Source of the DNA: CBDVBZ01 sp965372355
Lineage (GTDB): Bacteria; Krumholzibacteriota; Krumholzibacteriia; WVZY01
Length of the DNA: 32,103 nucleotides
NCBI GenBank assembly: GCA_965372355.1
Contig: CBDVBZ010000024.1
Coordinates: 1-32,103, forward strand
Reading direction: 5' to 3'
How positions within the stretch are numbered: the first letter of the stretch is position 1; every line of letters begins with the position of its first letter. Below, piece after piece: positions 1 through 7,043 of the stretch. The position numbers were made by a program, and so were the translations under genes. The notes beneath the pieces were generated by a model that saw nothing but the letters and a program-made list of their open reading frames with translations, was not told the origin of the DNA and did not search any database.

Positions 1-47
1 TCAGGGGAGGACTTGCACCTCCAAGACAGTGCCCATGCCGGGCGTAC
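1..47 (-). mobile_element. 5' end of a group IIC intron, cut by the window edge
   Basis: Read on the minus strand from 47 to 1, the sequence begins GUACGCCCGGCAUGGGC, then has a small hairpin (GGAG / CUCC arms around 12-28). This order matches the 5' end of bacterial class C group II introns such as the Oceanobacillus iheyensis intron: a GUGYG-like start, the GCCCGGCAUGGG hairpin, GUCU, then a short GC stem. The start here is GUACG rather than GUGYG, a one-base deviation. The intron body and any reverse transcriptase would lie beyond position 1 and are not visible. The position directly after an intrinsic terminator is the classic class C target site. Recognition is from memory of the family, not from a covariance search. 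Confidence 0.72.
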
Positions 48-48
48 C

Positions 49-80
49 AAAAAAACGGCGCAGACAGAACATCTGCGCCG
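49..80 (-). terminator. Intrinsic terminator of the DUF1579 gene
   Basis: On the minus strand there is a perfect 9-bp stem (72-80 pairing with 56-64) with a 7-nt loop (65-71), followed directly by seven T residues (55-49). It lies 26 bases past the stop codon of the gene at 107-700. The putative intron starts one base after the T-run. Confidence 0.88.
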
Positions 81-106
81 CTTGTAGCAGTGATCGACGG
101 GACTAA

Positions 107-700
107 TTACTTGGCTCCCGCCCTCGTGTACGCGATCTCCATGGTCTTGACGTACTCTTCGCCCATCTTCGTGTACCACTCGAAGACGTGCGAGTTTTCA
201 TCTTTGATCAACGTGACCATCTTGATCTCGTTTTTCGTACCGGATAGCGGATCGACGGTCGTGGTCTCATACCACTCCTTCATGCAGTGGTCACTGCACT
301 CGCCCTCGCTGTATACGCTCGCCGTACCTGCGCTGTCGATCCAGAACGACGTGTGCTTGCCCTTGGTCTTGTCGAAACCGCTGATTCCCATCCCCACAAA
401 GGGCATACCCATGATGGTACCTTCCATCTGCTGAGTGAGGAAACGGCCACCGAGAACGATCTCGTATGTGCACTTCCCTTCGGACATCATGGGCTCCGCC
501 CCGGGGCCCGCCCACAGCTTGATCACGGCGTCCCATTCGCCAACCCGTTTCTCGAATGCCTTGTGATGCGGGCCTGGCGCGATGGCTTCCATGTACTGCT
601 GCATGGGGTCGCCCCCACCTTCCTCCTGCGCGGAAGAGACATTGACGAAAACAACCGCGGCCATCGCAACGAGCGCGAATCCCAGAAACACCTTTTTCAT
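107..700 (-). CDS. Secreted DUF1579 family protein
   Basis: This is a 197-residue protein with an N-terminal signal peptide: MKK, a hydrophobic stretch to about residue 22, and a likely cleavage at SSA-Q. The mature part matches the DUF1579 family, with the GPHHKAFEKRVGEWD opening, a central LGGRFLTQQMEG segment, and GFDKTKGKHTSFWIDSAGT. DUF1579 proteins have a small beta-barrel-like, lipocalin-type fold and no established function. Export to the periplasm or outside is inferred. The start at 700 has AGGAG a few bases upstream. The gene is monocistronic as far as can be seen and ends at the terminator at 49-80. The residues 52-68 'GEWD..IKLW' and the two cysteines near 134-138 have no known role that I can assign. 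Confidence 0.88.
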   Translation of the reverse strand: MKKVFLGFALVAMAAVVFVNVSSAQEEGGGDPMQQYMEAIAPGPHHKAFEKRVGEWDAVIKLWAGPGAEPMMSEGKCTYEIVLGGRFLTQQMEGTIMGMPFVGMGISGFDKTKGKHTSFWIDSAGTASVYSEGECSDHCMKEWYETTTVDPLSGTKNEIKMVTLIKDENSHVFEWYTKMGEEYVKTMEIAYTRAGAK

Positions 701-1072
701 TTTGGCTCCTTTCCTTCACACGGCGCTATGCACCGGTGAGAACAAGATACGAGTCAAACCAGAACCGCCGTTGGGCTATCAAACGTGGGAACGGCATCGC
801 CGTGCCGGTATGCCGTGTCTTGAGTGGAGATCTGCACGGTTCCCGGCAACACTATCACCGGAGATTGCGTGAATCAAGACCAAACGGTTGACACCAAACG
901 GTTGACACTCCACCGGTCATGACGTGTATCTCATTGATTATCAATATTTTGCATTGCCCATTCTGCCGGTGCGTCGGTGTTTTGCGCCGGCTGCAATCCG
1001 CTGTGGCGTGATCGCATGGAATCCGATATAAATTGACGATAGCCGCAGGCGCCAATCCCAGGAAGCGGAGAG
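701..1072. other. Intergenic region between divergent genes
   Basis: This 372-bp stretch should hold promoters for the DUF1579 gene (minus) and the membrane protein (plus). I see a tandem 14-bp repeat with TTGACA hexamers (880-907) and a TATAAA at 1027-1032, but no -35/-10 pair with good spacing. No convincing coding region: the reading frames here have no ribosome binding site and no recognisable protein. Confidence 0.5.
880..907 (+). repeat. Perfect 14-bp tandem duplication carrying TTGACA
   Basis: The unit CCAAACGGTTGACA occurs twice back to back (880-893 and 894-907). Each copy ends in the consensus -35 hexamer TTGACA. Downstream of the second copy there is only a poor -10 candidate near 925-930. 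It could be a duplicated -35/activator site or a chance microduplication. Confidence 0.8.
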
Positions 1073-1873
1073 ATGATAAAACCTTACTCGAAAGAGCCAA
1101 CAGGGCAGTCCGGCCGGCCCGCCCCGCGACACGAGCAGCGCACCGGCGGTGGATCGATAACGTCGACCGTCGACAATCCCGGCAATGCGATGGTGCTCGC
1201 AGCGATCGCGAGCGTCGTTCTTTCAACGATCATCGGGGTTGCCTGGATCACACCGCTCTTGCACGCGGGAGCGGTGTTTCCCTTCTTCTACGTTGCGATG
1301 AGGAGCCGCGGAGCCGGCCCGTCGCTGGCTCTCGTCGTCCGCTGGGCGGCCGCCGTCCTCGTTACCACGATTGTCCTCGGTGCGTTTGTCCCGGCGAGAA
1401 TGGACGCCAGCCAGTTGCTCTCCGCGAGGGCAGCATCGACGCTGGAGGCCTGGCTCACATCGACGCAGGCGCCGCCACCAGCCGATTACTCGTATGTCCT
1501 GTGGGGAATGGCTGTCTTTCTCGTGGGATCGTTGATCAGCGGAGGGTTGGCCGGGTTTGTTGTTGGCTCATTGGCGCTGGGAGGTGCCGCAACAGGCGCG
1601 CTGCTTCTCTTTGAACACGGTGGAAACGTCGTTCAGATTGCGCTGACCGCTCTGCCTCCGTGGCAGTGGGCTCTCTTTGCCGGCGGCGCACTTCTACTCG
1701 TCCCGGCGGCAACACTGTTCTTCGACCGCTTTATCAAGTCAGTGGAGCAAGACAGAAGGCCCCTGCGTCTCTACATGTACACAGGGGCCGCGTGCTTTGT
1801 TCTAAGCGTATTGCTCCGTTTGACGACGGCCGGTGTGTGGCAGCGGATCCTCCAACGCTGGACTATCTTCTGA
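1073..1873 (+). CDS. Uncharacterised polytopic membrane protein
   Basis: This 266-residue protein has a polar N-terminal segment of about 35 residues rich in Gly, Ser and Arg, then about six or seven hydrophobic helices (roughly residues 40-58, 63-78, 88-108, 141-165, 168-182, 195-215 and 232-250). The segment from 139 to 180 is very rich in Gly and Ala (LVGSLISGGLAGFVVGSLAL), suggesting close helix packing. It has no catalytic motif that I recognise. The start is supported by GGAAGCGGAGAG just upstream. The gene ends 6 bp from the stop of the convergent nrdJ, with no room for a separate terminator hairpin between them. It is likely an inner-membrane protein. I do not assign a family. Confidence 0.78.
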   Translation: MIKPYSKEPTGQSGRPAPRHEQRTGGGSITSTVDNPGNAMVLAAIASVVLSTIIGVAWITPLLHAGAVFPFFYVAMRSRGAGPSLALVVRWAAAVLVTTIVLGAFVPARMDASQLLSARAASTLEAWLTSTQAPPPADYSYVLWGMAVFLVGSLISGGLAGFVVGSLALGGAATGALLLFEHGGNVVQIALTALPPWQWALFAGGALLLVPAATLFFDRFIKSVEQDRRPLRLYMYTGAACFVLSVLLRLTTAGVWQRILQRWTIF

Positions 1874-1879
1874 CGCGCG

Positions 1880-4117
1880 CTAGCCGCACCGCGAAAAACC
1901 GCACAGCCTGCACACGCTGCACCCACCATCGAACTCGAGCGGGCTCCCGCAATCAACACATAGCCCGGCACAGCGATTGACCCTAGACTCGTTCTTCCAG
2001 TCCATCTCCTCGGGATCGAAGTCCTTTCGCTCCCTGAGGTGCCGCTCGAGCGCCTTGCTGATACCATCAGCGCAGGACAAGACGATCTTGCCGTTGTCCC
2101 ACGTCGGTGAGGGACACCGAACGCCTCTTAGCTGTTTGGCGATGGCGGCCGGGTCCACATTCGCCCTCATCGCCAGAGAGACGAGACGTCCTATGGCCTC
2201 CGCCTGCGAGCCGGCGCATCCTCCCGCCTTGCCGATCTGGGCAAACAGCTCGAACGGCCGATCGCCGTCGTCGTTGATCGTCACGTACATGTTGCCACAA
2301 CCCGTCGGCTGTCTGCGCGTACGGCCAACCAAGACGTCCTGACGTTTGCGAGGAGTCTTCAACGTCTTTCCGTTGCCGCCGTTGGCCGACTCATCGTGGT
2401 TGACAGCGCCGATATTCAATACCTGGGCATCTCGACTCTTGTTCCTGTATATGGTGACACCCTTGCAGCGGAGCGTATGGGCGAGCCAGAATATCTCCTC
2501 GACATTCACGTTCGTCGCTTCTTCCGGCAGGTTCACGGTCTTCGACACGGCGTTATCGGTGTATTTCTGAAACCCGGCCTGCATTCTGATGTGAGCCTCT
2601 GCCCCGATGTCGTGGCTCGTCCGAAAGATGGTTCGCCAGTACTCGGGCACTGCTTCGATATCTCTCACGCTTCCAGCCTCGGCGACCTCTCTTGCAAGAT
2701 CCCCGCTCCAGAAACCCTCGCGCCTGGCCACCTCTTCGAAGAGCGGGTTCACCTCGACGAGCTCATGGCCATCGAGCACGTTTCTCACGTAAGCGACGGC
2801 GAAGAGTGGTTCGACCCCACTCGAAGCATTCGCGATGATACTGATCGTCCCCGTCGGCGCGATTGTCGTGGTCGTTGCGTTTCGCATCGGGGGGTGGCCC
2901 GGCTCGTCGTACACGCTGCCCCGGAAGTTCGGGAAACATCCCCTCTCTTCGGCCAGCTGCTGCGATGCCAATCGAGCCTCTTTCCTTATCCGGTCCATGA
3001 CCCTCTCGCCGATCTCCACCGCCTCTTCGGAGTCGTACGGAATCCCCAGTCTGATGAGCATGTCGGCAAACCCCATCACCCCGAGACCGATCTTTCGGTT
3101 GGCCTTTGTCATGTCATCGATCTGTTGTACCGGGTAGCGGTTCATGTCGATCACGTTGTCCAGAAAGCGAACGCCGATGTGAACGTTCCGGGTAAGGCGA
3201 TCGTAATCGATCGACGTCTCGTCACCGTGCGAGTCGACAACGCTGTTTAAGTTCAGCGATCCGAGGTTGCACGATTCATAGGGCAGGAGCGGCTGCTCTC
3301 CACACGGGTTCGTACTCTCTATCGCGCCAACATGCGGTGTTGGGTTGTCCGCATTCATGCGATCGATAAAGATGATTCCCGGCTCCCCGTTTCGCCACGC
3401 CGACTCGACGATACTGTCAAAAATCTTTCGTGCGGAAACGCTCTTCACGGCCAGCCTCGTTCTCGGGCTGACCAGCTCGTAGTCCGTTCCCTGTTCGACC
3501 GCCCGCATAAACTCCTCGGTCGCCGCAACGGATATGTTGAAGTTCGTCAGGCGTGTTAAATCCGTTTTCGCCGAGATGAAGTCCTCGATGTCCGGGTGAT
3601 CGACACGGAGAACTGCCATGTTCGCCCCTCGCCGCTTGCCCCCCTGTTTGACGGTCTCGGTCGCCGCATCGAAAACGCCCATAAACGACACCGGGCCGCT
3701 CGAGACCCCTTTTGTCGTCTGGACGAAGTCGTCCCGTGGCCGCAGCCTCGAGAAGGAGAACCCGGTCCCTCCGCCACTCTTGTGGATCAGCGCGGCGTTC
3801 TTCACCGACTCGAAAATCGACTCCATCGAATCCTCTACGGGCAACACGAAGCAGGCCGAAAGCTGTTGGAGGTCTGTTCCCGCATTCATCAGGGTCGGTG
3901 AGTTTGGCATAAACTCGAGGTTCATCATCGCCTCGAAGAACACTTTCTCCCATTTGCGCCGGTTGGCTTCTCCGGACCCGTATTTGAGTTCGGCGCGGGA
4001 TATGTTCCCGGCAACCCGGGTGAACAGCTCTTCCGGCGACTCCAGTACGGTTCCGTCCGCGTCTTTTCTTAGATATCTTTTTTCCAAAACGGTCAGTGAA
4101 CTCTTGCTAAACGACAT
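1880..4117 (-). CDS. nrdJ: Class II (adenosylcobalamin-dependent) ribonucleoside-diphosphate reductase
   Basis: It reduces ribonucleotides to deoxyribonucleotides in the cytoplasm using a B12-derived radical, so it works with or without oxygen. The 745-residue protein carries the expected active-site set. Asn270, Cys272 and Glu274 sit in STNPCGEQPLLPYESC. Cys89 (SACFVLP) and Cys283 are the likely redox pair. The 11-residue gap from Cys272 to Cys283 is the family spacing. The GGTGFSFSRLRP loop (115-127) and a PTGTIS loop (421-426) are also present. Residues about 605-670 form a TSCPD domain. The C-terminus (716-744) is a cysteine-rich zinc-ribbon tail (CxxxCxxC, then GCxxCxxCGxxxC). There is no ATP-cone at the N-terminus, so overall activity regulation by ATP/dATP is probably absent. 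GGAGG lies upstream of the ATG at 4117. Its control by NrdR is suggested by the boxes at 4237-4285. Confidence 0.96.
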   Translation of the reverse strand: MSFSKSSLTVLEKRYLRKDADGTVLESPEELFTRVAGNISRAELKYGSGEANRRKWEKVFFEAMMNLEFMPNSPTLMNAGTDLQQLSACFVLPVEDSMESIFESVKNAALIHKSGGGTGFSFSRLRPRDDFVQTTKGVSSGPVSFMGVFDAATETVKQGGKRRGANMAVLRVDHPDIEDFISAKTDLTRLTNFNISVAATEEFMRAVEQGTDYELVSPRTRLAVKSVSARKIFDSIVESAWRNGEPGIIFIDRMNADNPTPHVGAIESTNPCGEQPLLPYESCNLGSLNLNSVVDSHGDETSIDYDRLTRNVHIGVRFLDNVIDMNRYPVQQIDDMTKANRKIGLGVMGFADMLIRLGIPYDSEEAVEIGERVMDRIRKEARLASQQLAEERGCFPNFRGSVYDEPGHPPMRNATTTTIAPTGTISIIANASSGVEPLFAVAYVRNVLDGHELVEVNPLFEEVARREGFWSGDLAREVAEAGSVRDIEAVPEYWRTIFRTSHDIGAEAHIRMQAGFQKYTDNAVSKTVNLPEEATNVNVEEIFWLAHTLRCKGVTIYRNKSRDAQVLNIGAVNHDESANGGNGKTLKTPRKRQDVLVGRTRRQPTGCGNMYVTINDDGDRPFELFAQIGKAGGCAGSQAEAIGRLVSLAMRANVDPAAIAKQLRGVRCPSPTWDNGKIVLSCADGISKALERHLRERKDFDPEEMDWKNESRVNRCAGLCVDCGSPLEFDGGCSVCRLCGFSRCG

Positions 4118-4432
4118 TTCAATTGCCTCCTCACGCTCTCACCAGGCCGGAGTTCCTTCAAAGGCCCTTCGACCGCCGACCCGGTTCGAGTCATCACTTT
4201 CTTGGCTAGCTTCGAGGTCGAAAACCTCGGACCAACAGTATACGACATATTGGGGTGTGTACGACAAGCACACAATATCTTGATGTGAGGATTTTCCGCG
4301 GTTTTGCCTATCTGATTAAATAGCACCAAATTGCAGCCACAGCGTGCGTACGCGGCGGTTTGACCTGATTCTTGCTAGTTGACAGACTTGAAAGCCGATT
4401 CTTGACAGTCCTGCAACGACGAGGAACCGTAA
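4118..4432. other. Divergent intergenic region, nrdJ / HD-GYP gene
   Basis: Besides the NrdR-like boxes, this region has a small hairpin (CGAGGT/ACCTCG, 4213-4229) within the likely nrdJ leader. It also has two TTGACAG copies (4379-4385 and 4402-4408) preceding the plus-strand gene. No B12 riboswitch core is visible. Confidence 0.5.
4237..4285 (-). promoter_or_regulatory. Paired NrdR-like boxes and a -10 element upstream of nrdJ
   Basis: Two 16-bp sites resemble the NrdR consensus acaCwAtATaTwGtgt: ACACAATATCTTGATG at 4270-4285 (12 of 16, core 9 of 10), and CCCCAATATGTCGTAT read on the minus strand at 4255-4240 (11 of 16, core 8 of 10). Their centres are 30 bp apart, the roughly three-helical-turn spacing typical of NrdR box pairs. 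A minus-strand TATACT (4242-4237) overlaps the proximal box, so bound NrdR would block the promoter. The start codon is about 120 bp downstream of this -10. The -35 match is weak (TTGTCG with a 19-bp spacer). Confidence 0.58.
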
Positions 4433-5998
4433 ATGCTGCACTTGCGCATCATTAGGGGGCCGGATCGGGTGGAGCACGTCTCTATCACCGACACGGATAT
4501 GCCTTTCACCGTGGGTCGAGACGAGGAGAACAAGCTCCGTATCCGGAGCGCCGCCGTGTCCCGGCTCCATGCCGTTCTCTATACCGAAAACGGCGAGCAC
4601 TTCGTCCAGGATATGGAGAGCACCAACGGCACGTTCCTCAACGGCCGCAAGATCAAATGCTCGAAGGTCACCCCCGGCGACAAGGTGACGATCGCAAATG
4701 TCGACATTGCGATCGAACCACCGGCATCCCCGCTGGATGACGCCAGCGCCCCCCTCGATCTCGCCGTCAGCTTCGACCGCCCCACAAGCAGCGAGCAGAC
4801 GGTGGTCATCAAGGACCCGACGAAGGAGCTCTTTCTGGGTGGCCAAACGCAGACGGAGAGCCCCGAGGACTCGTCGAGATCGCACCGCGCGCTCCAGGTG
4901 CTCTACCGGGCTGACAAGGTTCTCAGAGACATCGGGGACTTCAAACAGCTGCTCGAGGATCTCATCGATATGATCATGGAGGTGATCCCCGCTTCCCGGG
5001 GATACATATTCCTCATGAATCGCGATACCGACATGCCGGTACCGTACGTACGAAGGGCCCCGGACCCCGTGTGCGATGACACGGAAATCGTGGTCAGCAA
5101 CACGATTCTACAGACGGCGGTCAAGCAGAGAGAGTCGCTGATCTCGAACGACGCTCTCATCGATGAGCGCTTTACCCACTCGCGCAGCGTTGCCAACGCC
5201 AACGTGCGCAGCGCCATCTGCGCCCCTCTGTTGAACCGCAACAAGGTCCTGGGTGTCATCTATCTGGACTCCACCGATCAGTCGCACCTCTTCACAAAGG
5301 ATGATCTATCGTTGCTGTCGGCAATGGCACTCAAGGCAGGGATCGCCCTCGACAATGCCCGTCTTTACGACGACATGAGAAACCTCTTCTTCAACACCGT
5401 CGAGACTCTGGTCCGGGCCATACAGGCGAGGGACCGGTATACGAGCGGACACTCGTCGCGGGTCAGCCGGTACTGTCTCATGATTGCTGAGAAACTCAAC
5501 CTGGGCACACAGGACAAACATCATCTCTACCTCACGGCGATGCTCCACGACATCGGCAAGATTGGGATTCCGGACAGCCTGCTCAACCGGCCGGGCAAGC
5601 TGTCGGATGATGAAATGGAGAAGGTGAGGGAACACGTCACCGTCGGCGCATCCATGCTGATGGCGATCGGACAGATGCATCCGATCGTGCCGTTTATCCG
5701 TCACCACCACGAGGCCTTTGACGGATCGGGCTACCCCGATGGTTTGAAGGGTGATCAGATCCCGTTGATTTCCCGGATCGTGGCGGTGGCCGATACGTTC
5801 GACGCCATGACGACGGATCGGCCGTACCGCAAGGCAAAGAGCAAATCGGACGCCATAAAGGAACTCAAACGCTTCGCGGGTGCCTCGTTCGACCCCGCAG
5901 TCGTCGAGGCGTTCTTCGAGAGCCTCGGCAAGCAGCAGCCCACTGTCGAGGTCGAATCGCAACCGGCAAAGACAGAGGAATCCGGGATTACTACTTGA
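4433..5998 (+). CDS. FHA-GAF-HD-GYP signalling protein, probable c-di-GMP phosphodiesterase
   Basis: This 521-residue cytoplasmic protein has three domains. Residues 1-95 are an FHA domain with the phosphothreonine-binding set: Gly28-Arg29, Ser43, His46 and Asn65-Gly66-Thr67. Residues about 150-310 are a GAF sensor domain. Residues about 318-498 are an HD-GYP domain with His339, the His372-Asp373 pair (HDIGKIGIPD), HHHE (424-427), the intact signature Gly433-Tyr434-Pro435 and Asp454 (DTFDAMTTDRPYR). HD-GYP enzymes hydrolyse cyclic di-GMP. The intact motif argues for activity. The FHA domain suggests recruitment by a Thr-phosphorylated partner, perhaps a substrate of the kinase at 9420-11522 (inference). 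GAGGAA lies 7 nt before the ATG. The 3' end overlaps the convergent lipoprotein gene by 8 bp. Confidence 0.94.
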   Translation: MLHLRIIRGPDRVEHVSITDTDMPFTVGRDEENKLRIRSAAVSRLHAVLYTENGEHFVQDMESTNGTFLNGRKIKCSKVTPGDKVTIANVDIAIEPPASPLDDASAPLDLAVSFDRPTSSEQTVVIKDPTKELFLGGQTQTESPEDSSRSHRALQVLYRADKVLRDIGDFKQLLEDLIDMIMEVIPASRGYIFLMNRDTDMPVPYVRRAPDPVCDDTEIVVSNTILQTAVKQRESLISNDALIDERFTHSRSVANANVRSAICAPLLNRNKVLGVIYLDSTDQSHLFTKDDLSLLSAMALKAGIALDNARLYDDMRNLFFNTVETLVRAIQARDRYTSGHSSRVSRYCLMIAEKLNLGTQDKHHLYLTAMLHDIGKIGIPDSLLNRPGKLSDDEMEKVREHVTVGASMLMAIGQMHPIVPFIRHHHEAFDGSGYPDGLKGDQIPLISRIVAVADTFDAMTTDRPYRKAKSKSDAIKELKRFAGASFDPAVVEAFFESLGKQQPTVEVESQPAKTEESGITT

Positions 5999-6869
5999 GG
6001 TACAACTCAGCCACGGAAACGACGCTGCCGCCACCGTGAATACTATCGAACGTCAGGCGGATCTTCTTCGCACCCTTGACGCCGTCATCGAGACGGATCA
6101 TCTGCTTGGCCGCCCTGGGTTCGAGTTCAAACTCCTGCACCTTCTTGCCGTCCGCGTAGAGAGTGCACCGACTGGGCTGATCGCTGTGCCACGTGTGTAA
6201 CACCAGAATGTCCTGCCCAATGCCAAACGGTGCCGTCAACTCCAGAAAGATCTCCCCCCCACTGTCCGACGAGGACCGCCACGCCGTGGACGTATCGCTG
6301 TCAAAGCACCGCCACAGGCCGTACTCGTCGCCGAGCGGTTCGGAGCTCACGCCATTCAGCGCGACCCAGTCGGAACGATCCGCGGCGGTCATGGAAAACG
6401 ACTCGCCCTGAAGATATTCCAGTGTTTCTCCGTCTTTCAACGACACCCGCATATCCCACAAACCATCGTCATTGAGTTCGACCTTGGCCACGACCTCGGG
6501 AACCGACTTGTCGAAGTACCAATGCCACGAAGGCGCCACACCGAGGCCCGTCTTTTTCATGTATAGGATTCCGCCCGACTTCTTGCCCTTCTTGTCCGTG
6601 TAGACGAGGACCCGACCCTTCTTTCCCAACTCCTGCGTGGGAAACTCCCGGTACTCTCTGGTGACATAACCGGCGCCCTCGATCATCGCGGTGACTTCCT
6701 GGATCTCCTCCTCGGGCGACACACGATTCAGAGCCTGTTGAGCGATTCGCTCGAGCGTACCGGCGGATTTGCGATCGGCATCCTTATCCGAATCGCCGCA
6801 CGAGGCGACGAGAAGCGTGGTCAGAGAACAGGCAACAATACAAGACACTAGAGGTTTTCTGAGTTTCAT
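5991..6869 (-). CDS. Lipoprotein with C-terminal discoidin (F5/8 type C)-like domain
   Basis: I chose the ATG at 6869 because GGAAGG lies 6 nt upstream. The ATG at 6875 would put that site directly against the start codon, and the longer frame to 6932 adds residues that break the signal sequence. The 292-residue product starts MKLRKPLVSCIVACS and has the lipobox LVAS-C, so it is probably a lipid-anchored envelope protein. The middle portion (about 60-150) is an uncharacterised mixed domain. The last 120 residues, with CFDSDTSTAWRS and a terminal VSVAELYLK, look like a discoidin/F5-8C or NPCBM-type beta-sandwich, which usually binds glycans. Ligand unknown. It converges with the HD-GYP gene. 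Confidence 0.8.
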   Translation of the reverse strand: MKLRKPLVSCIVACSLTTLLVASCGDSDKDADRKSAGTLERIAQQALNRVSPEEEIQEVTAMIEGAGYVTREYREFPTQELGKKGRVLVYTDKKGKKSGGILYMKKTGLGVAPSWHWYFDKSVPEVVAKVELNDDGLWDMRVSLKDGETLEYLQGESFSMTAADRSDWVALNGVSSEPLGDEYGLWRCFDSDTSTAWRSSSDSGGEIFLELTAPFGIGQDILVLHTWHSDQPSRCTLYADGKKVQEFELEPRAAKQMIRLDDGVKGAKKIRLTFDSIHGGGSVVSVAELYLK

Positions 6870-6970
6870 TACCATCCTTCCCTTTCTTTGAATCCGTTGA
6901 CACATTATGCGTAAATCCATGCCCCATGTCAAGATAGAGGTGTCCCCGGCGGTCTGGGCGTCTGCGTCCT

Positions 6971-7007
6971 AAAAGCAAACCTCCGGGACAGATCCGTCCC
7001 GGAGGTT
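6971..7007 (-). terminator. Intrinsic terminator of the kinase operon
   Basis: A perfect 12-bp stem AACCTCCGGGAC / GTCCCGGAGGTT (6978-6989 with 6996-7007) has a 6-nt loop. On the minus strand it is followed by TTTGCTTTT. It lies 36 bp past the stop codon of the lipoprotein gene at 7044. Confidence 0.9.
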
Positions 7008-7043
7008 CGTCCTCCCCCCCATAATGACAGTCCCCGACAACGA

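Noticed and set aside
1..47. tRNA fragment at the left edge
   Set aside because: The small hairpin resembles a T-arm at first sight, but the GCCCGGCAUGGG stem and its place after a terminator fit a group II intron much better.
855..1226. Small minus-strand open frames in the 701-1072 gap
   Set aside because: No ribosome binding site, Arg/Ser-rich translations and overlap with a well-supported plus-strand gene.
4118..4432. B12 (cobalamin) riboswitch before nrdJ
   Set aside because: Considered because class II reductases are sometimes under riboswitch control. The conserved B12-box GCCACTG is absent on the minus strand and the leader is too short.
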